NCBI RefSeq assembly: GCF_047948215.1
Contig: NC_134456.1
Location: 196,986,034-197,050,033, forward strand
Reading direction: 5' to 3'
DNA length: 64,000 bases
Source: Lycorma delicatula
Taxonomy: Eukaryota; Arthropoda; Insecta; Hemiptera; Fulgoridae
Both the position numbers and the translations under genes were made by a program. The notes beneath the pieces were generated by a model. That model searched no databases. It was not told where the DNA came from and was given only the letters and a program-made list of their open reading frames with translations. Positions 36,831-49,110 of this stretch are shown here, one piece after another. Each line of letters begins with the position of its first letter. Position 1 is the stretch's first letter.

Positions 36831-37898
36831 CTATGAGCAACTTTCGTAACTCGGCACACATCCAACCGTTAGGAGAGTTCGTCTCACTTCAGCCAGCAAA
36901 TCTGGAGCAATGGAAGTGACAACTGCTTCAATCCTGTACCTCAAATCGGGTAAATCAGTAGGTAACGGATGCAAATAACAAGATTCTTTACAAAACCCTA
37001 AAGCAAAGATCCAATGAGAAAACCTCCAGGGTCAGATCGGGTGACCTTGGAAGCCACTTTAAACAAGTTCTGTCATTTGGTCCATGCTAACCGATCCAGT
37101 GGTTGCGAAAAAGTCATCCAACCACTTTCCTATAGATTTATTTCAGTAAGAAGGTGCAACATTTTGTTGCCAAATAAAATTTTCTGGTCCATCTTGCAGT
37201 TAAGAAAAGAGCCACGCAGCAAATTCCAAAAAGTAACTCTTTTTACGCTTACTTCAGTGAATTAGAATGTATCCTACAGCTCGTAAACTTGCTGTCGGAA
37301 TATTGCATAGAAAACATTTAACTTTGGGGAGTCCCTTTCATATTTAAAGAATCCAGAAAATTCATTTAAAGAATTCCAGATACGGAATTCTATAATGTGC
37401 AAATACAAATATTATGTATGTTAACTCTTCTACTAAGATGATACTATGACTCATCACTAAATAAAATACGACTAAGAAGTCCTCCTGTTCTAGTTACAAC
37501 ATTTCGATTATAAATTCAGCTCATACAGCGTAATCTGTAGGCTTCGAAATCTACAACGGCTGTAAACGGTATGGACTCGTATGCAAGGGATTCTTTAAAA
37601 AATTCCACACTGGCAATACCGACAATGCTAATTTTCGACTGGCCTCCTAACATATTTTTTTAAGACTACATAGAAAATACTCCGACAAGTTTAACGTTTT
37701 CTTCAAACACCTTTATTGATCTGAAGAAATTTTTCCATTTACATAGACATCCGGTCGTTTCAAACTAATTATACCAAAGGTTGTTTTACTTGGAAGAACA
37801 CAATTAAACTATCTACGGAACGCACGTTGAAATTTAACCACAGATTCACATTTAGCAAACTGCAAAATACAGAAGTCTTTGTGTTCAGCAGTCGCCAT
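36831..37898 (-). pseudogene. Tc1/mariner-superfamily transposase relic
   Basis: The minus strand from an ATG at 37896-37898 reads MATAEHKDFCILQFAKCESV followed by VKFQRAFR, typical of the N-terminal helix-turn-helix region of insect transposases of this superfamily. It continues in shifted frames with DVYVNGKISS, EENVKLVGVF-like sequence, a second helix-turn-helix (SRKLALSVLPVWNFLK, TDYAV), an ILFSDES motif holding a catalytic Asp, then KVNVFYAIFRQQVYEL. Toward the C-terminus there are WLPRSPDLT (third catalytic region), LPDLRYRIEAVVTSIAPDLL and a stop near 36831. Length (about 350 codons) fits a full transposase, but many stops and frameshifts show it is dead. Terminal inverted repeats were not identified. 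Confidence 0.75.
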
Positions 37899-39389
37899 CT
37901 TTGCTAGACGTGCTGTCAAGCAGAAAGGGAAAGACAAAGAATTAATATATGGCCATGGTAATAACTAAAACTCTTCTTTTCACTCTTTGATTCTAGTCTT
38001 AAATCAACACTGTACCTTAATATCTCCAAAAGATATTACAACAAATTAAAATCCTGATCTTTTTTTTCGCACTTATATCTCTCTCGAATATGTAAGTCCT
38101 CTTTTTAGGGATAGATGTAAAATGTTTTTTTTTTTTTCACTAATTAAAAAATAAAATTTAATTCTCAGTATAAACCTGCTTAAACTGTTTTTCAAAAATT
38201 TTTCCAGAATCAAATTCTTTCGTTCATTTTTAGTTCTCCAAGTATAGAATACGCAAATCGTACAAAAATGTACAAGGTGAACACTATGCAAAGGCATATT
38301 AGATTAAGCCTACGGTAGAAAAAGAGATCAGCATTTAAAAATCACGGTAATTTATGTATATATAATTGATGAGCATTTATAAACAGGTAACAGCCTAACT
38401 ACATTCAATCTAATTTAATAAATATGACGCCACAACTTAATATTTCGCTCACATTTTTCAAGGATCATTCACTACATCAATAATTTCGATTCCTACATAA
38501 CTTTAAAACGTTTGGTAGATTGTGATGGAGCAGTTGTACAGCATTACCTTACTCCTACTGGTTATAGTTATGCCTGTTACATGGCAGACATAATAACTGT
38601 TATCAATATTAATAACAGTAATTATGCTTTAATAATCTATACCGAATAGTCTCATCTTTTATTTACAGATCACTTATATACATAGTATATACTTTTAATT
38701 ATACCGTAGTATGAAAATATTTGAAAAACATTTCTATTATATTTCAGAGAAAATTAATCTTCCTTTAAATATATTCATGTGTTTTTGCAGCACTTTCATT
38801 TTTATGATTATAAAAACAAAAATCTGATACATCAATTTTAAATAAGTGCGCATCAAACAACAATTTTTAGCATTTTTCGTAAACATTTAAAACAAAACTG
38901 TTGAAGATTAAAAAAACGAGATTAATAAAACAAAACTCGAGAAGACCAACTTTCCTTTTCCGACGCCCTCACAATTGATTTCACAGTCAGAAACGCACTG
39001 ATTTCATTCGATTAACTAATAGCCCCCTACACACAAGCATTAATCTTCAACTCGCTTACCACTGTGACTCTCTGCATAAGCGCGTAAGAAAATACTAAAT
39101 AGGAAACATATGAAGTTTTTTGTTTTGTTAACATTTTTCTGGTATAAAGACAATTTTTTGTTTATTTCAAATCAAATATGCTGTAATTTTTATAGATAGA
39201 ATTAAATGCGTTCTAAAAACATCAATAGTAACTCAAAGATAGCATGTGTAATGACAAAATTAACACAACAAGAATATATAAAAATTCCAGTAATATGAAT
39301 AAAACCACAAGGTAAAAGAAAAAGTAACATAAGAAAAAAATGATGCCATAAACGTAACACAGCGAACATTAACATTCATGTTAGATGAT
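37899..39389. other. AT-rich stretch, no gene seen
   Basis: A less AT-rich patch at 38935-39085 contains no frame I can interpret. Nothing else is recognised between the transposase relic and the Jockey-like element. Confidence 0.45.
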
Positions 39390-39399
39390 GCACGACACA

Positions 39400-41155
39400 A
39401 GAATAGAAGCTTCTTCCTAATCATCATTATTAGGTTCCTAGGTATATTACATGTAGCCGGTTTAAGTTGCTAATGTAACACACTTAGTTAAAGAGGTTAA
39501 CCGTGAGATGGTTCACGTAGTCATTAATCTTTATTTTGTGCTTGATTCCCAATCAATTGACGTCTTTCCAAACATACGGTAACCCTAAGTACTCGTGGAT
39601 TTCGGCTCCAAACCAACTATAGGGCCTGCGTTATCCATCTCGCAAATCTCTTTTGCAAGTGCTGAAAAGATTCTATATTAATGGTATATTATGGTATATT
39701 TTGGGGAACTTACCGTTCCCCAAAAATGGACTCTGTACGTCCAAATCGGTTTTTTTTTTTAATCACTTTGTGCAATAGTAGCTTGATATATATTGACAAT
39801 TCCTATTTCCTGCCTATTAACCAGTACATGTCCTTAAATTTGATATCTACCAGTTTTGCTTTCATTTAATATGAACCTTCCATGTTAGACGACGATGTAG
39901 GTGAATACATAAATACATACACTCTCAAATCGCGGGATGTAATTACTACCTTATGGATTCTCGGAAAGTCACCCCTTTCTCATCGAGAAAGTCATGTGAG
40001 TCGAATTCACTTCTTGATTCTCTGTATTTTCCATTTTTTCAACCACTCGCTACAAAGTCTAGTCCCGGCTGCAATGTAGTTGAGACTTGATATGGATCAT
40101 CATCGATGGCCATGAATATCGTGTTATCGGCAAACGACGCATTAGTGGTATCATCCGTAACAGGAATGTCCGCAGAAAAGACGGAGTATAGAATAGGTCC
40201 CAACACTGAGTCCTGCAGAAGACCAGAGAAATCAAAAACAAATCCTTATATTTAATCTGGGAAAAGGGACCGTCCAAGCAACTGTGCAATATCAGTTAGA
40301 ATCGTTGAGCTAGATGTGTTTTTAATTTGTATATCAGACCATGCAGCCAACCATTATCGAACGATTGCTGGACGTCTAGAAAGGCAGGAGAACAAAGTTT
40401 TTCTCCTCTAAGCCTTTGGTGACAACACGAATGATTCTGTGTCTTGAATGGTAGATTGGCAAATGGGGAAACCAAATTAGTGGTCAGGAATAACTTGTCC
40501 TTGCTCTAAAACTGGTCACAGTATCCGAAGAAGTAGCCTTTCGAACTTCTTGGACAAACAGGTAACAGGGAACAGAATTGGCCTGTACGAGAACACCTCA
40601 TGTAACGTCTCCGGTTTAGGAACCATTTGTGTTTGGGATACCTTCCATTCTGAAGGGTAGAATGTCGTTGGAAGGATACAATTAAGTAGCTGAATCATAT
40701 AAATTACGGCCTTAAATGGGAGCATAGTGAACCTTCTATTTGTAATCAAGTCCAAGCCAGGTACTTTATATGAGTTTCGCTCCTTCTCAATCACCTTTAA
40801 CAACTCCATAGTGAGAACAGCCACAGTAAATCGAAGACTCATCCAAGAATCCAATTTCGATAGTCATAATATTCTTTTCACCGGTGCATTTACCTAGCAA
40901 AAAGTTGAAGTTCTCATTGTCACTCCTAGCCTATTATCCATCTGATTTCTTAAGTGGATGGAAATGATGTAACAGTCGTTGAAATTTCCTGGTGGCCTTC
41001 CTCAAAGAGTAATCTTCCCTTTTTAAAGGTAAACGACTACTGAGGTAATTTTTAAATATCTCTTCTTTGAAATATTTTAGCACCCGTTTTTCTCTCCGAG
41101 GAGCCCCGTTTAAAGACCTCCTACTCTCTGGTTTCCTGTAACACTGCGTATCCTT
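39400..41155 (-). pseudogene. Jockey-like reverse transcriptase half (inactive)
   Basis: Reading down the minus strand, the linker (LKYFKEEIFKNYLSSRLPLK, DYSLRKATRKFQR) leads into the RT fingers (VPGLDLIT, then YPSEWKVSQTQMVPKP, SYRPI, LSKKFERLLLRIL). The palm follows (VLGPI-like block, DTTNASFADNTIFMAIDDDP), then the thumb (YQVSTTLQPGLDFVAS, RRLTWKVH, MYWLIGR, PIWTY) and a C-terminus near 39400 (YVNHLTVNLFN). The catalytic box is FADN (40123-40134) where active enzymes have FADD. Several stops and frameshifts are present. The best-preserved single frame is 40516-40854. Confidence 0.8.
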
Positions 41156-41194
41156 CTGAGACGCTTCTATTCAATCACTATTTAATTGCCACTA

Positions 41195-41734
41195 TTCAAT
41201 CACGATTGACGTCATCAAGAATTAAATTGATGAACGAGGACGTAGGGTACGAAATATAGTAAACGCCCATCATTGCTCAAAAAATCCGTTGTCTACATTT
41301 TTCGTTAACCTTGAGCCTAATGAGAACAACTAGAAGATATTCAGTGTATGTATGTATTCATCGTAACTGTAGTGTTACTTTCGAGACACCCTGTAAAGCT
41401 TCGAGCCTAGTCTACTATGAGAAGTCAATAATAGGAGCATTCAAAGAATAATTTTATACGACTCTTCAGGTGTGTGAAGTGTGCAGAAGGACATAGGAAA
41501 GCTGACTGCCCTAGAAAAGACCGAATTAATCCTGCTGTTCGTTCAATCACTTTTCCATTCAGATCACCAAATTATAGAGGTTGTAGGATCTATAAGGAGA
41601 TACTGGAGAGAAAAGAATGGCAGAAGGTGCTACGTGCCAAAGGAAGTGCTGGTCCGCACGGGCCTAGAATGAAACTGTCGACTTCATTTAATTTGACCAA
41701 CGTTAATTTTTATTCTTTAGGACGAGAGAGATGA
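41195..41734 (+). pseudogene. End of Jockey-like ORF1 with a CCHC zinc knuckle
   Basis: Upstream parts read NEDVGYEI, LTLSLMRTTRRYSVYV-type sequence and CSVTFETPCK in changing frames. A knuckle CVKCAEGHRKADC starting at 41471 has C-x2-C-x3-H-x4-C spacing, as in the nucleic-acid-binding gag-like ORF1 proteins of this clade. A second knuckle is destroyed by a frame change: only SPNYRGCRIYKEILERKEW remains. A stop follows near 41734. The start of ORF1 and the 5' untranslated region are missing. Confidence 0.75.
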
Positions 41735-41899
41735 AGCGATCCAAGTATCCAATCCTTATGCCGCAGTTATGGGAAGTAATGTCTGTGAGGATCGCGAGGA
41801 CAGAGAACAGAAATTGACCTCAAGCATAAAGTTTTTATTACAGTAAATTGAAAGCCTAATAAGCTTACACAGCAAGGTGAAAGCCAAAATCTGTTAATG

Positions 41900-42766
41900 G
41901 ACAGGTTTATAGAATGGCTACCTGGAACATTAATGGACTTTTTGCCCGAAAACAAGAATTTAATTAAGGACGTTTATCTTCACAGTATCGTAAGATATTG
42001 TCCTATTCTGCGAAACCCACTTCACCGATGGAAATTATCTTCATCTTACCGATTACTCTTATATACGACTAATAATCCGGTCGGTAGAGTGCATGGGGGC
42101 ACTGCGTTCCTCATATGGAATACGATAAGACATCATCACTTACCGAGTTTCAGCAGTAATCATATCCAAGCGATTTCAATTGAAATTTTTCACTGACTCC
42201 GGTCCCTCAAATTATCGGCGGTTTACTGTCCTCCTAAGCACATGATCTCGAGTTAAATATACTTTGAGTTTTTTGAAACACTGGGCTCGAATTTCATTGC
42301 GAGTGGAGACTGGAATAATAAACATGTTCATTGGGGAATATGACTTAAAACAACCCGAGGTAGAGCTTTACGGAATTGCATTTTAGACATGCAACTTGAT
42401 ATGATCTGCGGATTTCAATCGACATATTGGCCATCGGATATGAATAAAGAACCGGACCTATGATAGTTTTATGTGACTTCCGGTGTATCATCTGTATACA
42501 CTTCTGTGAGGATTAGCTACAATTCAACGTCTTATCATTCGCAAGTCCTACTCACTGTAAGCACAATGGTATTTCGGAAGAAGAAACATCCGATTCTAAA
42601 CGGTAACAAGACAGATTGGGAGTCTTACGGACCTGGAATGAAAATGAACAAACTGGTCATACCCATTGAGTGGAACTGGTCGTCTGACTATGTTACCGAA
42701 CACCTGACCTCGGTTTTGCAGGAAACAGCCTGGCGCTCAACGCCTGCATACTTACATGAGAGATAA
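41900..42766 (+). pseudogene. Jockey-like endonuclease domain (inactive)
   Basis: This is the APE-type endonuclease at the start of ORF2, which nicks the target DNA. Pieces in alternating frames read MATWNINGLFARKQEFN, ETHFTDGNYL-like, YTTNNPVGRVHGGTAFLIWN, IRHHHLPSFSSNHIQAISIE, YCPPKH, then SGDWNNKHVHWG with the catalytic GDWN at 42305-42316, and TRGRALRNCILDMQLDMI. The end reads LTVSTMVF and WRSTPAY near 42745. The run after about 42473 stays in one frame for 97 codons. Frameshifts make it non-functional. Orientation is opposite to the RT half. Confidence 0.8.
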
Positions 42767-42770
42767 GGTG

Positions 42771-43765
42771 AAAAGTAATTTAAACAATTTAACTTTTTTC
42801 TGTTTTACTATAAAATTGAGCACAATAAAGTAGTGTACGTATTATAAATTTATCAATTTTTATCATAAATTTCCTTTTTACCCAGGTATTATTCTCATTT
42901 TTTGGGTAAGTATTGAAGTTTGTTAAGAATTCCCAGCTTTGCATGAACTGCTTTGTACAATACAAATATACATTTATATCAGGGAAGATAAATTCTTTTG
43001 TGACTGTAATACCTCCAGTAAGAAAATTATTACTGTTAAAAATTATCCCACTCTCAGAATTTTGGGAATCTTACGTTTTGATATCCTCTCAATCTTAAAA
43101 CACTTTTTGTTTTTTAATCTCATGTAGATGTTTACAGGTATTTAATTTTGGTGTCTATATATCTCAGAAATAATTTAAATTACAATCATGACATTTTTCT
43201 GCGATAACTTTAAAATTGAGATGTACTGATTAATTTAATTACTGAAATGAAAACAATGTTATTAGAAACAGGTACATAATATTAAATAAAAAAATATATT
43301 TAATATTAATTAAATATGAATGAATGTTTTGAATATTTTTCCTATTGTTTATTTTTAGCTTATAAGAATATAATAAAATCGGAAATAATGCTGTAGAAAA
43401 ATGTTGGAAAAAATACAATCCTATTCCAAAATACTTTGTAATTTAAAAAAAGTTTCGTAAATTCTATCCTATGAACGTCAAAAGTTTTTGAATTTGTTTT
43501 TGTAGTTAATAATGAGTTAGCAGGAAGGGAACAATAATCAACAATTTTGAGTGTCATTGACAATAAATTTTAATTAGGTAATCTGTTTTTGTCAGATTGT
43601 TTCAAGAAATTGTAATTAAAGTGTTTTGCTGTATTATTAGCTATATTTGCAAATATTATAGTAATGAATACTTAAATCTGTAGCTAATCTTTACAAACTG
43701 GCCCAACTTCTTACAGCAGTTTAAGAAATCATCCTAGAACCACTTGGTAAACTAAAAAAAATATC

Positions 43766-43801
<36 letters not shown>

Positions 43802-45954
43802 GAATATATGAGTATGTAAGAAAATTTTCTATGATGTGTGTTTGAATGTGTATTACCACCTGAGGCTTAGAGAATTTTAAGTGAAAGTTGTGTATTTAAT
43901 TTACAAGTTTGTATAGTTGATTGGTTAACCCAAGAAATTAATAAAGGTAATATTTATAAGTAAAATATGTCTTTTTATTATATTTTTTATTGTATATATA
44001 TGTATATACATGTATATATGTATGCATAGTATATATGTATATTTGTAAAATTTGTTGCTAAGGTAATATGATTAGATTTAAATCTTGCTAACACAGGTGG
44101 CCTTCGGAGGTAAAAAAAAGTATCAACTTATATTAGGATATTAATGAAGTTTAAAGAAAAGAGAAATATCAGTGTAATGGATAATTTTAACAGTTCAATA
44201 AACTTCAGTAATAGATTAAACATTTGCGGATTAAGAAGAAATGCATAATTTTAAATATATAATGCAGGTTGACGCAATATTCAATATATGGAATGTATTG
44301 TGCCGATGTACAGTAAGTAATGAAAGCTATTGTAGTGCCAATGTTATGGTACCCAGTTTTAAAAATTACTTCAACTTCTAAACATTTTGTCATATCAGAA
44401 AAACGATACGACATTTCTGTAAGGATCTTATCCTTTGTAACATTGCTTAATTCTTTTTATCTTAAAATGAACATACCGGTTAGTCACAATTATGTGAATA
44501 TATCGATTTTCAACTTTTTTTTAAATACTTTACAAACTTTTATACTCTTTTTTCTTTTAATTTATAACTCTTTAATTAATCAAAATGAGAAATAACGAGA
44601 AGTATTTTTTGTCCTCTTTAATTCTACTTTTTTATATGAAGCAAAGCAGAATCGATTTTATTTAAATATACGTTGAGATTTCATAACTCCAACATGAATG
44701 AATTAATCTCCCTTAGCACATCTCGAAAAAGGAAATCGTGTTATATTTAAAATTGAACAACAACATATCAACTAAATTTGATTTTCAAAGAATGCATTTT
44801 TATCTAACATTTTCATACATGAAAGATTTTATTTAAACGTTTTTAACAATCTAAAAGCAAATAAAATTTATACAGGGAAAAAATATATTTAAAATCAACT
44901 ATCGGAAACAATTTTATCGTAATCAAATTGGGAAACTAATTTTCTGGAATTTGAACCCAACACTTAATAGTTATAGTCTTGTCATCGTGGAGTAATATTT
45001 GTTTGGAGGGAAAAGCTTTAAGAAGAAATATTTGTTAAAAAATTAAAATATACTACAGAGAAAATCTTCAAAAATCATTATTAACCATTAATAAAATGTA
45101 AGATAAAATTAGATAAAATGTAAGATCTGAGGAATGAAATATTTCAAAAATAACTAAAAAGAGAACAAATATCAGCTATGTTTCTTTTAATTATAAGAAA
45201 CATAGCTATAATTCTTGTAATGAAATTTAAATTGGTTCATTGTTTTATTTTTTCAATTGAAAAATAATTATTATATTATTTTTCAGCTGAAATGATACAC
45301 AAAGCGTTCTTTGTAACAATAAAGGAAACTTGTAGCATTAACTAAAATCAAAAACAGAATACTAAAAACAACATTTTACTAGAATAAAAAATAAATCTTT
45401 AAATGATAATAAAACAAAACCTGACAAATATACTTTAAAATATTTAAGATTATTTTAAATGTGTAGTTACCAATTCTAAACTGATAAATTTCTTTTTTTA
45501 ATGCAATTTAATTTTAAAATATTAAACATTTTTTATATAATTAAGCAGGGTAATAAAAAACCCAGCTGTTATTAACTGAAATTATTTACGTATAAATAAA
45601 ATATCTCAGTTCTGTGAAATAAAGAATCGTTTTGGGTATGTATTTTGGGCGATGTGTATATGGTACTGTAAAAAACGTAATTAGAGAATATCAGTATTCT
45701 CCGGTGCATGTCGACACATACGAAATACGTCGGTGAATGACCGAAGTGTTTGTTTATGTTATATACATTCGGACATCGCCGCTATATGTTGACAAGCACA
45801 GATAAGTTCTGGTGGGGGTCGAAACGATTACTAGCCCATTACCAATCAATAAAGTAAGTAGATTAAGAGAAAACCTCGTAAAAAAAGGAAGTTTAAATTT
45901 AAGTGAAATATATATTTTTGACTTTTTTACTTACACTAGCTTTGCTTGCTAATC
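42771..45954. other. AT-rich stretch, no gene seen
   Basis: It holds a microsatellite near 43.78 kb, a 13-bp perfect hairpin at 45174-45207 (AGCTATGTTTCTT and its complement) and a less AT-rich patch at 45640-45850 next to the LINE 3' end. No coding signal is recognised. Confidence 0.45.
43767..43798. repeat. (TA)n microsatellite
   Basis: An uninterrupted TA run of about 32 bases. Confidence 0.95.
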
Positions 45955-48250
45955 TCGTCTTTTAATTTTGTCTTCAGTCATTTAACTGGTTTGATGCAAC
46001 TCTCCAAGATTCCCTATCTAGTGCTAGTCGTTTCATTTCAGTATAACCCCTACATCCTACATCCCTAATAATTTGTTTTCCATATTCTAAATGTTGCTTG
46101 CCTGCACAATTATTTCCTTCCAGCTGCCTCTCCAATATTAAAGCGACTTTTCCAGGATGCGTTAATATGTGGCCTATAAGTCTGTCTCTTCTTTTAACTA
46201 TATTTTTCCAAATGCTTCTTTCTTCATCTATTTGCTGAAAAATTTCTCACTTTATCCACTCATCTGATTTTTAACATTCTCCTATACCACCACATTTTAA
46301 AAGCTTCTAATCTTTTCTTCTCAGGTACTCCGATCGTCCAAGTTTCAATTCCACATAAAGCTACGCTCCAAACATACACTTTCAGAAATGTTTTCCTGAT
46401 GTTTAAATTAATTTTTTTATGTAAGCAAATTATATTTCTCGCTCGTTTCGCCTGTGCTATTCGGCATTTATATCGCTCCTGCTTTGTTCATCGTTAGTAA
46501 TTCTACTTTCCAAATAAATTCCTCTACCACCATAATCTTTTCTCTTCCTATTTTTACATTCAATGGTCCATATTCGTTATCTCTACTACATTTCATTACT
46601 TTCGTTTTGTTCTTGTATATTTTCATGCGGTAGTTCTTGCGTAGAGTTTCATCCATGCCATTCCATGTTTCTTCTATCTTTTTTACTCTCAGCTAAAATT
46701 ATTATATCATCAGCAAATCGTAGCATCTTTATCTTTTCACCTTGCACTTTTTACTCCGAATCTAAATTGTTCTTTAGCATCATTAACTGCTAGTTCTATA
46801 TAAAGATTAAAAAGTAACAGAAATAGGGAACATCCTCGTCGGACTCCATTTTTTACGGCTTTTTCTTATGTTCTTCGAATATTACTGTTGCAGTTTGATT
46901 CCTATAAATGTTCTTATACCTTTATACTTGAACCCTAGATTTCTTAAAATGCTGAACATTTTATTCCAGTCTACGCTATTAAATGCCTTTTCTAAATCTA
47001 TAAATGCTAAGTATGTTGGTTTTTATTTCTTTAATTTTCCTTCTGCTATTAATCTGAGCGCTAAAATTGCTTCCCTTATTCCTATACCTTGGCTGAAACC
47101 AAATTGGTCTTCTAACACTTATTCGGCTTTCCTCTCAATTCTTCTGTACAGAATTCTAATTAAGATTTTTGATGCATGAGTAGTTAAGCTAGTTGTTCTG
47201 CATTCTTCACATTTATCTGTTCCTGCTTTCTTAAATCCTTTAATGCTCTATTAAATTCAGATCTCAGTACTGTATCTCCCTTTTCAACCTCTTCTACTTC
47301 TATAACACCAGTCTCTAATTCATTTCCTCCGTATAACTCTTCAATATATTCCACCGACCTATCGACCTTTTCGTTTGTATTATAAATCGGTGAACCATTT
47401 TTTTTTTAATACATTGTTAGATTTTAATTTATGTATCACAGAGTTCTTTTTAACTTTATTTTGTGCTCTATTTCACCAATGATCATTTCTCTTTCCACTT
47501 CTGAAAACTTTTCTTTTATCCACTCTTCTTTCGCTAATTTGCACTTCCTGTTATAGTATTTCTTATTGTCGATAGTTCCTTTTACCTTCTTCATCATTAG
47601 CATTCTCATATTTTCTACGTTCTTCCATCAGCTGTAATATATCCTATGATATCCAACGTTTTCTACTAGTTCTCATTGTCCCGCCTAACTTCGCTTCTGC
47701 TGATTTAAGAATTTCCTTTTTAATATTCTTCCATTCTTCTTCTATATTTTCTATTTTATCGATTTTACTCAGACATCTTGCGATGTGCTCCTCAAAAATC
47801 ATCTTTACCTCCTCTTCATCAAGCTTCTCTAAATTCCACCGATTCATCTGACACCTTTTCTTCAGGGTTTTAAACGCCAATTTACATTTAGTTATCACTA
47901 AATTATGGTCGCTATCAATTTCTGCTCCAGGATATGCTTTGCAGTCGATGAGTTGATTTCTAAATCTTTTTTTAACCATGATATAATCTTCCTGATAACT
48001 TACAGTATCACCAGGCTCTTTCCATGTGTATATTCTTCTAATATGATTTTTAAACTGCGTGTTGGCAATTTGTAAATTATATTTCGTGCAAAACTCAATA
48101 ATAAGTTGGTCCCCTTTTCATTAATTTTGCCCAGCTCGTATTCACCCACAACATTTCCTTCCTTGCCTTTTTAGATGCCTGCATTCTAATCTCCAAATCT
48201 CCCCGAACCGGGGACTGGTTTACCTCTGGAATATTTTACAAAGGGAGGCG
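45955..48250 (-). mobile_element. LINE copy with endonuclease and reverse transcriptase pieces
   Basis: The minus strand encodes, in order, the end of an APE-type endonuclease (GD.NA with a stop replacing Trp near 48180-48194, YELGKINEKG, RRIYTWKEPGDTV, SDHNLV), a linker open over 47644-47979 (IEEEWKNIKKEILKSAEAKL), and the RT palm (AFIDLEKAFNSVDWNK near 46975-47010, GCSLFLLLFN, and KMLRFADDIIILAESKK with FADD at 46706-46717). The C-terminus near 46000-46450 includes GHILTHPGKVALILE and IIRDVGC. A 3' untranslated end stops near 45955. It is 5'-truncated and carries stops and frameshifts. The same family appears at 63641-64000. I do not assign a clade. Confidence 0.8.
47644..47979 (-). pseudogene. 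LINE ORF2 linker between endonuclease and RT (best-preserved frame)
   Basis: This 111-codon frame covers the end of the endonuclease (MVKKRFRNQLIDCKAYPGAE, IDSDHNLVITKCKL) and a Lys/Glu-rich linker (IENIEEEWKNIKKEILK) ending KLGGTMRTSRKRWIS. It is the longest undamaged part of the element at 45955-48250. It is not a host gene. Confidence 0.8.
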
Positions 48251-48745
48251 CCTTCATATTTGTTAGATGAAAATGCAGAGAGCCACATTTTCTTGAAAAA
48301 AAGCAGCCGTAGTTTTCTATTATTTTCAATGGCGCAGTACTCAGAAGATTGAGTGATGCTGATATGGCCGTTTAAGACCTCCTTATTTATGCACTTAACA
48401 ACTTCTGAAAGAGCTGCTGCCCCCTTTCAGATCAACCTCGTCTAATTAACGTTAAATATACAAATTATACATGATATTCTCCAAATTGCAGACGATTAAT
48501 CAAATTCACCGTATTCAGCATGCAGTAATCGTGAAAGTTGAATAAAAATATTTTTATAAAAAAAATTGAAAAAAAAGGCAATTCATTTATTTATTTGTAT
48601 CGTTCTCGTTCATTCATGCAGTTAACATATTCAGTTTATCCTGATTGGCCCTTTCAATTTATAAACACTAAAAATTTGATGACATCTTTTTATAAATGCG
48701 GTGAATTTATTCATCGCTTCCAATGTTGGAGAATAATATGTATAG
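48251..48745. other. Unassigned segment between LINE and transposase relic
   Basis: The part at 48251-48440 is less AT-rich. It could be the far end of the LINE endonuclease or the C-terminal region of the transposase relic, but no diagnostic motif was found in either reading. The plus-strand frame at 48538-48780 is not recognisable. Confidence 0.35.
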
Positions 48746-49110
48746 TCAACCCCCACCAGAGGTTATCTGTGTTAAAATAGCTTTAATTCGCTGATAGTGA
48801 TAGGCATAAAGTTTCTGCTAATGCAAAACTTTCCAAACTGTTGAGTTATTAATATTGAACTCTAAGGCCAGCTCTCTAATACTCTTTTTGGGACAGTTAC
48901 ATATTTCATCTAACCTCCCTCCACGAATTTAGGTGTACATATTGAACGTAGTCTTCCTAATTTATCAGCTTTTTCAGATTTTAAGCTGCGAATCTCTGAG
49001 CCGTCTATGAATGGATAAAAACATTGTGTGAGAAGGTAACATTCGATTACAGCCGTCTCGCCTCAAGGGAGTTGTAACGTGGGAGTCCGTACATTAAATG
49101 CATATCAGCT
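48746..49110 (-). pseudogene. Tc1/mariner-type transposase N-terminal relic
   Basis: The minus strand encodes a helix-turn-helix region of the kind that binds transposon ends: ADKLGRLRSICTPKFVEG, then after a frame change RLDEICNCPKKSIRELALEF, NINNSTVWKVLH, a stop in place of one residue, and QKLYAYHYQRIKAI, ending at a stop near 48746. Upstream, the frame stays open to about 49080 (ECYLLTQCFYPF). The catalytic domain is absent or beyond recognition. It differs in sequence from the relic at 36.8-37.9 kb and so belongs to another family. Confidence 0.6.

Larger units (their letters stand above)
39390..42775 (-). mobile_element. Jockey-like LINE copy with inverted 5' half
   Basis: The element is split into two oppositely oriented halves. 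The reverse-transcriptase half runs on the minus strand (about 41155 down to 39400), and the half with the end of ORF1 and the endonuclease runs on the plus strand (about 41195 to 42766). Taken as a minus-strand insertion, the 5' part is inverted in place. The outer end of the inverted half (SVLQETAWRSTPAY near 42740) and the inner end of the RT half (AVLQETRE near 41140) are the same place in the element. This is the arrangement made by twin priming. No poly(A) tail or target-site duplication was found. Confidence 0.75.

Noticed and set aside
46563..47179. Plus-strand frames of 76 and 103 codons
   Set aside because: They are antisense shadows of the LINE RT palm region that is encoded on the minus strand.
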